Source: Candidatus Wallbacteria bacterium
GTDB lineage: Bacteria > Muiribacteriota > UBA6191 > JACPRK01
Assembly: GCA_016199905.1 (NCBI GenBank)
Contig: JACQFU010000081.1
Coordinates: 1-13,938 of the forward strand
DNA length: 13,938 nt
Direction of reading: 5' to 3'
How positions within the stretch are numbered: the first letter of the stretch is position 1; the number at the start of each line of letters is the position of its first letter. This document shows positions 1-7,232 of this stretch, one piece after another. The translations under genes were made by a program, and so were the position numbers. The notes beneath the pieces were generated by a model. That model searched no databases, was not told the DNA's origin, and saw only the letters and a program-made list of their open reading frames with translations.

Positions 1-1474
1 GCTCGAAGGCCGTATGCCTGTGCTGGGAGGGAATGCCGGGGCCGCTGTCCGCGACTTCGAGGACGAACCGGCCGGAGTCCGCATCGTCCCGCAGAGTCAG
101 CCGGACCTTTCCTGACACCGGGGTGAACTTGAACGCGTTGGCAAGCAAGTTCAAGACGATGCGTTGCATTTTTTCCGGATCGACGCGGGCCGGAAGCGTC
201 GCCGGGATTTGGATCGTGAAGCTCGTTCCACGTTCGGACGCGAGCGACTCGAAGTGGCTGGCCAGCACTCGCGTCAGGACGGCCAAGTCGATGTCGACCC
301 GCTCTGGTTGCATCCGGCCGGCCTCGAGCTTTGCGACGTCGAGCAGGGCGTTGACGTGCTCCAACAGGATTCGCGCGTTGCGAGCTACGGTCTCGAGCGC
401 GGCGCGATCTGCCGCGGAAAGGCTACCGCCCGCAAGCAGCTTGTCCACGGGGCCCAGGATGAGTGTGAGCGGCGTTCGCAGCTCGTGGCTGACGTTGGCA
501 AAGAACACGGTTTTCTGCCGATCCAGGTCCCGAAGGCGCTCGTAGATCAGCCTTCGCTCCTCCTCGGCCTTCTTCTGCTCGTCGATGTCGGTGCAGGTCC
601 CGAACCACTTGAGGATCTTTCCGCGCGAGTCGCGCACGGGCATCGCTCGGCCCAGGTGCCAGCGGAAGACGCCGTCGGATGCGCGCTTGAACCGATACTC
701 GATCTCGAAAACCTCACCGGTTCGCACGGACACAGCCCACCGATCGATGCACTTCTGCAGGTCGTCGGGATGCAGCGCCGGCCCCCATCCCCAACCCTGC
801 GTCTGGGCAACGCTCAGGCCGGTGTAGTCGCACCAGCGCTGGTTGCAGTAGTCGACCCAGCCGTCCGGCCGCGCGGTCCAGACGACCTCAGGGAGCGCTT
901 CCGCCAGCGAGAAGATCTCGTCCCGGCATTCCTGGATCTGGGACTCGATCTCGCGCCAGTGAGCCGCCTTGCGGTCCAGCTCGGCTTCGACCCGTTCGGC
1001 ACGTGCACGCATCTTCTCGGCCAGTTCGTGCTGTTCGGTGCTGAGCCGCTGGAGCATGACGCGGTCGGTGACGTCCACAACTCGATGGATGATATAGATG
1101 AAGTTTCCGTCGGGCCCGAAGACGGGCGTGTTCACCGGACTCCACCAGCGCTCCTCGAAGCCGCCGCCCTCCGCCTCGGGCCTGCGGATGTCGTACTTCT
1201 GGTCCGGCATCGCGTCGGGTACGCGCCGCTCGCGGACCCGATCCATCGAAGCCCTCAAATTGCGCGTTCCCGTGGCGGCCGGGTCGTCCGGGTTGTCGGG
1301 GAAGACCTCGAAGAGGGAGCGGCCCAGGATCGCTTCGCGCCGGGTCATCGTGGCGCGCAGGTAGGCGTCGCTCACGGCCACGATGGTGAGCTCCGGCGTC
1401 AGGACCAGATAGAGGTCCGGCGCGAATACGAAGAGCGCCTGGAAGTCTACCAGGGGTTCGTTTCCGTTCGACAA
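1..1474 (-). CDS. PAS-PAS sensor histidine kinase (3' end beyond window)
   Basis: A sensor kinase of a two-component system, cut by the left window edge after about 491 residues. From a TTG at 1474 the protein starts LSNGNEPLVDFQALF. Visible in order are a PAS_4-like domain (about 12-135, with SLFEVFPDNPDDP and a VDVTD end), a charged helical linker likely to be coiled coil (138-190), a second PAS domain with a PAC end (195-300, TCTDIDEQKKAEE), a HisKA domain with SHELRTP and phospho-acceptor His330, and the start of the HATPase domain with N-box Asn446 and G1 box DSGPGIP at 476-482. The G2 box, and any receiver domain, lie beyond the edge. No transmembrane segment is visible, so it is probably a cytoplasmic sensor. 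The frame is open back to the TAG that ends the upstream gene. TTG is chosen because a GGAAGGGGG ribosome site lies 9 bases before it. The response regulator is not in the window. The family is certain; signal and partner are unknown. Confidence 0.93.
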   Translation of the reverse strand, partial: MSNGNEPLVDFQALFVFAPDLYLVLTPELTIVAVSDAYLRATMTRREAILGRSLFEVFPDNPDDPAATGTRNLRASMDRVRERRVPDAMPDQKYDIRRPEAEGGGFEERWWSPVNTPVFGPDGNFIYIIHRVVDVTDRVMLQRLSTEQHELAEKMRARAERVEAELDRKAAHWREIESQIQECRDEIFSLAEALPEVVWTARPDGWVDYCNQRWCDYTGLSVAQTQGWGWGPALHPDDLQKCIDRWAVSVRTGEVFEIEYRFKRASDGVFRWHLGRAMPVRDSRGKILKWFGTCTDIDEQKKAEEERRLIYERLRDLDRQKTVFFANVSHELRTPLTLILGPVDKLLAGGSLSAADRAALETVARNARILLEHVNALLDVAKLEAGRMQPERVDIDLAVLTRVLASHFESLASERGTSFTIQIPATLPARVDPEKMQRIVLNLLANAFKFTPVSGKVRLTLRDDADSGRFVLEVADSGPGIPSQHRHTAFE

Positions 1475-1483
1475 AGCCCAGAA

Positions 1484-1492
1484 CCCCCTTCC
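1484..1492 (-). promoter_or_regulatory. Shine-Dalgarno supporting the TTG start of the kinase
   Basis: On the minus strand GGAAGGGGG lies 9 bases before TTG at 1474. It is the only purine-rich ribosome-site-like sequence between the upstream stop (1547) and the PAS domain, and it fixes the start where no ATG is available. A CCCCT at 1501-1497 could pair with the AGGGG at 1489-1485 (5-bp stem, 7-base loop) and hide the site; that pairing is speculative. Confidence 0.6.
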
Positions 1493-1527
1493 ACCGAGGG
1501 GCGGCCGCTCCCTTCTCAGATGAATTT

Positions 1528-1549
1528 TAGCACGCGGGAAATCGTGCTA
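1528..1549 (-). repeat. Inverted repeat beginning at the stop codon of the MBL-cNMP gene
   Basis: Two perfect 7-base arms, TAGCACG (1549-1543) and CGTGCTA (1534-1528), are separated by 8 bases. The first arm begins with the TAG stop of the upstream gene. In the minus-strand transcript the stem is followed by AAAAUU rather than a U-run, so it is not a canonical intrinsic terminator. It could be a weak 3' hairpin protecting or attenuating transcript between the two signalling genes, or a protein-binding palindrome. TAAAAT (1529-1524), overlapping the second arm, resembles a -10 box (5 of 6 bases) but has no convincing -35. Confidence 0.4.
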
Positions 1550-3715
1550 CTCGATCCCCGCCGCGACTTTCCACGGCTGCACCAGATCGCGCAGGTGCAG
1601 ATAGACACCCGGATTGTTGCGAAGGAAGCGGCGCAGTTCGACCGGGTCGAAGCTGAAGCCCTTGAGCGCCGTCTCGGCCCGGAATCGGAAACGCCAGGTG
1701 TGCCCGCGCAGGATGTGTGCGGGGTCGCCTGCAAACCCCGCCTTTTCGATCCGGGCCAGAAGCGCGCCCTCGGTGGATTGGACCCGCACGATTCCTTCTT
1801 CGATCAGAACTGGAGTCTCGCCTAGCGTTTCGCCGGCCTCGAACTCGACCGGATCCATGCAGATTTCGAGCTGGGTTTTCTGATTGGCCGTGAGCCCTTC
1901 GAAGACGGGGTTCAACTCAAGCAGTTCCCAGCAGTTCTTGGTGCGTTGGCGCGCCAGGCGAACCAGCCGCTCGGCAATTCCGGTACCGCGGATCAGGTGA
2001 ATGAACGCGTGGCGTCCCAGAGCCAGGGCCTCGATGTCGGTCCTGGCAATCACGTCGGCCGTCCGCGGCTGATCGAGCACCAGCGCGGTCTCGCCGATGT
2101 AGTCGTAGGCCGAGTAGACCTTCAACTCCTTGCCGTCCACCCAGACTCCGGCCTGGCCCGAAAGAAGGATGTAGAAGTCGTCGCCGCGCTTGCCGGCCTG
2201 GATGAACTTATCGCTCGCCTGGAAGCGCACTCGCCGCGCCATCCGCAGGAATTCGCAGCCGCGGCTGACGGAAAGCTCCGCGAGGATCTCCACCCGAGAC
2301 ATCGCGTCCAGCATCTGCACGGCTTCCTGGAAGGCGAGCGGTTGCTCTCCCAGGTCCTTGGTGCTCTCCAGGCCAGTCGGCGCGATCTTCAGATTGGAGC
2401 CTGGCGGTATGGACTTCTCGGCAACATGGACGAGCAGCGTGCGCGCCTTCACTTCCTCGGACAGCGTGGCCAGGTAATCGATGGGGGTGTGGATGGGCGG
2501 GATACCGGCTTCGTGCAGCACCAGCGTGTGCTGCCAGGGAAAACACAGGAGCGTGTCCCGGCGCCGATTGGAGAGCACACCCTCGGCGTGGAGCTTGCGG
2601 ATCTGGTCGGGCACGTTGAGCGTGTCGGACGGATAGACCAGGCTCTTGTCGCGTAGCCGCAGCTCGAAGCCGGTGCACGGAATCGAGTGCAGAGAATAGC
2701 GGAAATTCGCCTCCGCGCCATTCAAGTAAACCGGTTCGCCAGTGTTGACCGGCACCCAGTCGTAGAGGTCCCGGAAAGCCACCGGCGAGACGCCCGTGAG
2801 GGCCGAGTACTTGGCGACGAAGCTGCGCATCACAGTGGGCGTGGCGTAGATGGTGATACGCCCTTCCTGCATGATTTTCTGCAAGGTGCCGGCGTCGTGA
2901 TCGGCGTGGCAGTGGGTGAGGATGAGCGTGTCGACCTGCTTGGGGTGGATGTCGTAGCCGGAGAACCAGTCGAGCCAGTCGACGGGCGGATCGACCATGA
3001 CGCCTTCGCTCTCGATCCAGATGATGAAGCCGCTGGTGCGGTTGCCCGGGTCGAAGCCGTGACCGCTGCCAATGACACTGACGCCCAGGAGAGGACCGCG
3101 GAAAGACTTGAGCGGACCGGAGGAGCGGACGGTACGCTCCGGCAGGGGCGGAGGGCCCATCCAACGCCACCGGGTCTGGGAGCCTTCTCGAATCGAGATG
3201 CCTCCGTCATCCTCGACGGAGACAGTGACACCTTCGGCAATGCGCGCGGAACCCGAAGAGTCGAACTCGCAGAAGTCGATCAGGTCTTCGAGCTGCATCG
3301 GCACGCCAGGGCGAAAAGGGTTGCGGCGGAAGTAGGCCAACTCGGCATCGAGGTCGGGGAGCTGGTCGCGGGCCATTCCGGCGAACTCTTCCGGATCGAG
3401 CTGTTCGGGACCGAAGAGGGCCTCGCGCAGGACGGGTTCGAGGATCTTGCGCTGTTCGTGGCGACAGACGACGCGGATGCTCTGGCGCTTGAGGAAGAAG
3501 TTGTAATAGGCGGGGAACTCCAGTTCGGCCAGCGAGATGCCGCGCTCGATGGCGAAGAGGCGCTCCGGGATGACGTAGAGAGTCGGGACGCCCTCCGGAA
3601 GCACCATCGTGTCCTTGATGGTCTCCGGCACGGCGCCGTATTGGATGCACCCCGCCGCCGTAGGGAAAAGCACTCCGCCGCGCGGCAGCACGATCGGTTG
3701 CTGCATGCCACTCAC
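1547..3715 (-). CDS. Metallo-beta-lactamase fold protein with cyclic-nucleotide-binding domain; probable cNMP phosphodiesterase
   Basis: A 722-residue protein with no signal peptide. Residues 1-200 form an unassigned N-terminal region (IQYGAVPETIKDT, EFPAYYNFFLK). Residues 205-435 are a metallo-beta-lactamase domain: THCHADHD at 267-274 gives His268, His270, Asp272 and His273, and His343, Asp364 and His430 fit as the remaining metal ligands, so it looks catalytically intact. Residues 480-590 are a cNMP-binding domain whose phosphate-binding cassette (GETALVLDQPRTADV, Gly541, Glu542, Arg551) resembles functional cassettes. Residues 596-720 look like a second, degenerate cNMP-like domain. Class II cyclic-nucleotide phosphodiesterases use this hydrolase fold, and I recall MBL-cNMP fusions annotated as cAMP/cGMP-dependent 3',5'-cAMP/cGMP phosphodiesterases, so a self-sensing phosphodiesterase is the best guess; substrate is inferred. 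GTG at 3715 is used; ATG at 3706 is possible, and neither has a strong ribosome site. A kinase gene follows after 72 bases. Confidence 0.85.
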   Translation of the reverse strand: MSGMQQPIVLPRGGVLFPTAAGCIQYGAVPETIKDTMVLPEGVPTLYVIPERLFAIERGISLAELEFPAYYNFFLKRQSIRVVCRHEQRKILEPVLREALFGPEQLDPEEFAGMARDQLPDLDAELAYFRRNPFRPGVPMQLEDLIDFCEFDSSGSARIAEGVTVSVEDDGGISIREGSQTRWRWMGPPPLPERTVRSSGPLKSFRGPLLGVSVIGSGHGFDPGNRTSGFIIWIESEGVMVDPPVDWLDWFSGYDIHPKQVDTLILTHCHADHDAGTLQKIMQEGRITIYATPTVMRSFVAKYSALTGVSPVAFRDLYDWVPVNTGEPVYLNGAEANFRYSLHSIPCTGFELRLRDKSLVYPSDTLNVPDQIRKLHAEGVLSNRRRDTLLCFPWQHTLVLHEAGIPPIHTPIDYLATLSEEVKARTLLVHVAEKSIPPGSNLKIAPTGLESTKDLGEQPLAFQEAVQMLDAMSRVEILAELSVSRGCEFLRMARRVRFQASDKFIQAGKRGDDFYILLSGQAGVWVDGKELKVYSAYDYIGETALVLDQPRTADVIARTDIEALALGRHAFIHLIRGTGIAERLVRLARQRTKNCWELLELNPVFEGLTANQKTQLEICMDPVEFEAGETLGETPVLIEEGIVRVQSTEGALLARIEKAGFAGDPAHILRGHTWRFRFRAETALKGFSFDPVELRRFLRNNPGVYLHLRDLVQPWKVAAGIE

Positions 3716-3769
3716 GTGGGCAGCTTATCAGACCTGCGGGCCGTGGGCGTCGCGCGCGTGTGCTTCGGG

Positions 3770-6637
3770 TCAGTGCGCCCTGGAAGCCGCCGCGGCCCCG
3801 ATCTCCCTGGAGAGCAACTGCGTCACCCAGTATCGGAGCTCCGGTGGGAGCCCCCCGAACTGCTCGCTGTCGAACCAGTGAGCCTGGCCATCGTAGAGCG
3901 GGAGGGACTTCGACGTGTCGTAGAACAGAACGTAGCGATCGCGCGGGACGTGGCTCCAAACGATGCTCTCGGTCCACGTGTCGACGAGCGGCGCCTTCAT
4001 CTCGACCCCGTGCGCGGAGTCTTGTCCGAGCAAGATGTAGACGTTGTTCGGGCAGTCGGACCAGAGCAGCCAGTAGACTCGCTCCAGACGGTATCCGGCG
4101 CCGGCCAAGCGGTCCCAGTTCACGGCGGCCTGATCCTCGAAAAGCAAGTATCGGTCCGGCCTTTGACTCTTGATCGGATTGTAGGGATCGAGCCACGGCG
4201 CAGGCACAGACAGCCCCAGGACGTCTCGGAACGGGCCGCGCCAGCCGTAAGCAATCTGACCTGCTTGTCCGCAAGCAAGGCTTCCCTTCGGAGTAGTCGT
4301 CGCCTCGAGATGCCTGGCTACGGCCGCATCGAACGAATTGATCCGCGGATCGTATCGCCGCCTCCGAAACTGGTTGATCCTGTACCGCAAGGTCTCCGGG
4401 AAATCGGACATCGCAGTGAAGAAGGTCTGGACGAGTGGGTTGGGCACCCATGCTCCTGCCGGCGTCACAGAGGGGCCCGACCAAGAGTTCGCCAGGAGCA
4501 CCAGAGCAATGGCGGCGGTCGCGGTCGCGCGCCTCGAGTGGGGCTCCAGCAGTTCGACTGCCTGTTGAGTCAGGAGCGCCAGGCACGGCATGGCCGGGAC
4601 GGCAAATCGACAGAAGCCGATGTACTCGACGTCTCCGCCCGTGACGACGACGAGCGCGAACTGCGCGAGTGCCACCGCGGCCAATCGTACCGCCGACCTG
4701 CGGCGCCAGGCGCAGACGATACCGGCGACGCCCAGCAGGTACGCTGGGTTCTGGAACAGGGTGTTCGCCAGATAGGCGATGCCCTGAGGGAGCCGTTGCC
4801 AGAGTCCACCCCGCTGAGCGATCAGGCGCCCGTAGTAGATGTGCGGGACGATGCTGCCGAACAGGTGCACTCGCACGGCGAGATAAAGGCACGCCAGGAC
4901 ACCGAACGGCGCGAACCAACTCCGGCCCAAGTCCGAACGCGCCGTCCCCCGAACGCGGAGCAACTCGAGCGTGGATAGCGCGCCGAAGAGGAACCAGCCA
5001 TCGGCACGGGCAAGCGACAGGGCAAAACAAGCCAAGGAGGTCCGGACCCGGGTCATTGGCTCATCGTCCTGCTGCAGGCCCCAAAGAAACGCGACCAGGC
5101 TCGTCAAGAAAGCCACCAGGCTTGTCTCCAAACCGGATACGTGGCCGCGGGCAAAGCAGACATTGGTTGTGACAATCAGCAGCGGCAGCCAGGCCCGGTG
5201 TCCTAGCCGGCACGCCATGTACGCCAGCAGCCATACGTGCATCACGCCCACGGCAAGCCCCAGGGCGGCCGCGACATCCGGCATGTTCGGATGGACCTTG
5301 TAGAACGCCGCGAGGAGCAGGAGCCAAAGAGTGTTGGAGAATCCTTCGACTCCAGGCTCGCCCGCGTTGAAGGTGAATCCCCTTCCCTCCGCCAGATTTC
5401 GGGCATAGCGATAGCCGATGAATGCGTCTTCGTCTTGACTGCCCGGGATGAAGAGGGCCTGGAGCAAGAAACTCCCCGTTCCCACGGCGCCCAGCAGCAA
5501 CAGGTACCACAGCCGAACTGCCGAGGCGTCTTCCGCAGCCCCGTCGACCTGCCGCCACGCCCGGGCCAGCCGGTCCAGGGACTCGGCACCGTGCGTCCGC
5601 GCCGACCGGCCCAGTTCGAGGCCCACAACCGTTCTGATGTGCAGGAGACGAACGCCTTCGCTGGCAACCTGGCGTTCCAGGTCGGACACGGCACGTCGCA
5701 ACGCTCCGACATCGCCCAGCGCAAGGCTCCCAAACGCGCGCAACTCGCGTTCCTTCCGTACAGCGACGAGAAAGAGAAGCGTCCCGTAGACGAAGAAGGC
5801 GCAGCAGCAGAGGCCGAAGCCCAAGCCATCGAGGCGCCTGGCCGTAGGCGCGTAGAGCCCATCTTCGACGGCAGCCCACCGGATAGGGAGACTGCCGGCG
5901 CTGCTTTCGACGGCCACGTCCATTCGCCGCAGCCGAGTCGCAAACTCGCGATCGTGCCGGCCCAACGGGCTGGGCGACAGCGGCGGGACCAAGACCGTAG
6001 GCGAGAACCGGCGCCCCCGCGCCACGAACAACCGGGCCTCCGCCAGCGACAGGAAGAAGTGCGGAGCATCGAGCAGCACTCCCATCACCGGGTCGACCAC
6101 GATCCAGCCTTCCTGCCCGCCGTACCAGAATTCGAAACCTGCGAACCCGCGGCGGCAGAAAAGTTCTCCGTCGGAGGTCTTCACGAGACGGCATTGCAGC
6201 TGAGACGCGCGGGCGAGCTGCATGGCCAGATTCGACACCGAGAGCGCATCCACGTCGAGACCGCGGCTCCATCGTTGCAGGACTTCCCGCGGCTCGATCG
6301 GGGCCTCCGGCAGCCGGTCCCAGTCGAGTCTGGGAAAGGTCGGTTCGAGAGGCATCAACGCGCGCAGCCCCTGGCAGATTGCCGCCAGCTTGTCGATCGA
6401 GAAGGGCTTCTTGAGGGCCTTCAGAACGATCCCGGAGAGTCTTGGGTCCTGGAGGACGATCGGCTCGGGCGCGGCCCTCATGCAGATCGCGCGCTCGCTT
6501 TGGGGCGGCAGCCGCAGCGCCGTCACGGAGACGACCTGGCTGCCGGCGAGCCACGCCCTGGCCGCGAGCCCCGTTGTCGCGCCGGCGATGGTCACGGCGA
6601 GCGCAAGCAGGCGAACCGTCTCGAAGGAGCTTTTCAC
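3770..6637 (-). CDS. Membrane protein: degenerate transglutaminase-like domain fused to a GT-C glycosyltransferase core
   Basis: A 955-residue membrane protein. A signal anchor (about 8-30) leads to a domain at 70-210 patterned like a transglutaminase core: NLAMQLARASQLQCRLV (136-152) and GWIVVDP (177-183). The nucleophile position is Ala131 or close by, with no Cys between 129 and 148, the His position is Phe168, and only Asp182 remains. A second transmembrane helix (270-292), a charged helical stretch (293-370) and a multi-spanning region (374-720) follow. The latter has GT-C hallmarks of the AftB-like type: an acidic loop motif DEDAFIGYRYARNLAEGRG (402-420), EGFSNTLW (431-438), GLET (502-505), ARADG (543-547) and GGDVEYIGFCRF (667-678). 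It would transfer a sugar from a polyprenyl-phosphate donor outside the cytoplasmic membrane; donor and acceptor are unknown. Residues 740-955 are a soluble tail. The GTG start overlaps the rsmD stop (GTGA), suggesting coupling. An upstream extension of the frame to 6979 runs inside rsmD and is not coding. GT-C assignment is likely; the TG-like call is tentative. Confidence 0.8.
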   Translation of the reverse strand: MKSSFETVRLLALAVTIAGATTGLAARAWLAGSQVVSVTALRLPPQSERAICMRAAPEPIVLQDPRLSGIVLKALKKPFSIDKLAAICQGLRALMPLEPTFPRLDWDRLPEAPIEPREVLQRWSRGLDVDALSVSNLAMQLARASQLQCRLVKTSDGELFCRRGFAGFEFWYGGQEGWIVVDPVMGVLLDAPHFFLSLAEARLFVARGRRFSPTVLVPPLSPSPLGRHDREFATRLRRMDVAVESSAGSLPIRWAAVEDGLYAPTARRLDGLGFGLCCCAFFVYGTLLFLVAVRKERELRAFGSLALGDVGALRRAVSDLERQVASEGVRLLHIRTVVGLELGRSARTHGAESLDRLARAWRQVDGAAEDASAVRLWYLLLLGAVGTGSFLLQALFIPGSQDEDAFIGYRYARNLAEGRGFTFNAGEPGVEGFSNTLWLLLLAAFYKVHPNMPDVAAALGLAVGVMHVWLLAYMACRLGHRAWLPLLIVTTNVCFARGHVSGLETSLVAFLTSLVAFLWGLQQDDEPMTRVRTSLACFALSLARADGWFLFGALSTLELLRVRGTARSDLGRSWFAPFGVLACLYLAVRVHLFGSIVPHIYYGRLIAQRGGLWQRLPQGIAYLANTLFQNPAYLLGVAGIVCAWRRRSAVRLAAVALAQFALVVVTGGDVEYIGFCRFAVPAMPCLALLTQQAVELLEPHSRRATATAAIALVLLANSWSGPSVTPAGAWVPNPLVQTFFTAMSDFPETLRYRINQFRRRRYDPRINSFDAAVARHLEATTTPKGSLACGQAGQIAYGWRGPFRDVLGLSVPAPWLDPYNPIKSQRPDRYLLFEDQAAVNWDRLAGAGYRLERVYWLLWSDCPNNVYILLGQDSAHGVEMKAPLVDTWTESIVWSHVPRDRYVLFYDTSKSLPLYDGQAHWFDSEQFGGLPPELRYWVTQLLSREIGAAAASRAH

Positions 6638-7206
6638 TCGGATGGCTCTGTTTGCTCCGGATCGGCCTCCGCGGTCTCCCGATAGAGGCTCAGCATCGAC
6701 TCGCCGTACTTGCGTCGGTCCACGCGGCTCAGCCGGCCGACCGCATCGGGCGACTCCTGGCGGCGCGTGTGCTCCAGAACCAGTAGTCCCTCCGGCTTCA
6801 ACAGCGGGCCCGCGGCCAGCTCGCCGAGGATTTGGTCCACGGGCAGCTCGTAGGGCGGGTCGGCGAAGACCACGTCGAACAGTTCGTGAGGGCCCGCGAC
6901 CCACGCCGCGACTTTTTTCTGGATGACGTCGCCTTCCCGGATCTTCAGCTCCTGGAGGTTCTTGCGGATGGTCCAGCAACTGCTGCCCGCCCCCTCTACC
7001 CAGACAACGCGCCCCGCGCCGCGAGAGAGCGCCTCGATGCCGACGGCCCCGCTACCCGCGTAGAGGTCCGCGAACGCCACCTCGGGTCCAAGCGGTCCCA
7101 GCAGGTTGAAGAGCGCCTCCCGCACGCGATCGGAGGTGGGGCGAAACCCGCCCGCGCGCGGGCCCACGAGGTGACGGCTGCCGTACTTGCCTGAAACGAT
7201 GCGCAT
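6634..7206 (-). CDS. rsmD: 16S rRNA (guanine(966)-N(2))-methyltransferase RsmD
   Basis: A cytoplasmic AdoMet-dependent methyltransferase that makes m2G966 (E. coli numbering) in 16S rRNA during 30S assembly. The 190 residues match the usual RsmD length. The start MRIVSGKYGSRHL is typical of the family, followed by FRPTSDRVREALFNLL (21-36), the AdoMet-binding motif ADLYAGSGAVGIEALSRGA (46-64) and the catalytic DPPY at 116-119 (VFADPPY). ATG at 7206 is chosen because it matches the family N-terminus; the frame stays open further upstream but only within recG. It lies 26 bases after the recG stop, and its own TGA overlaps the GTG start of the glycosyltransferase gene. No strong ribosome site is visible before ATG, so it may depend on transcription and translation running through from recG. 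Confidence 0.96.
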   Translation of the reverse strand: MRIVSGKYGSRHLVGPRAGGFRPTSDRVREALFNLLGPLGPEVAFADLYAGSGAVGIEALSRGAGRVVWVEGAGSSCWTIRKNLQELKIREGDVIQKKVAAWVAGPHELFDVVFADPPYELPVDQILGELAAGPLLKPEGLLVLEHTRRQESPDAVGRLSRVDRRKYGESMLSLYRETAEADPEQTEPSE

Positions 7207-7232
7207 GGTGTGAATTGTAGAGGGGTTCGAGT

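Noticed and set aside
164..1825. 553-codon open frame on the plus strand
   Set aside because: It lies antisense to the kinase and the end of the MBL-cNMP gene, has no domain-like sequence, and is a by-product of GC-rich codon use; the minus-strand frame holds clear PAS, HisKA and HATPase motifs.
2687..4978. 763-codon open frame on the plus strand
   Set aside because: Antisense across two real genes with Arg/Asp/Val-rich low-information sequence and no recognisable motif.
5237..6685. 482-codon open frame on the plus strand
   Set aside because: Antisense to the glycosyltransferase gene; composition is typical of a shadow frame.
6638..6979. N-terminal extension of the glycosyltransferase frame
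   Set aside because: It overlaps rsmD and encodes Arg/Pro/Gly-rich sequence; the GTG overlapping the rsmD stop, followed by a signal anchor, is a better start.
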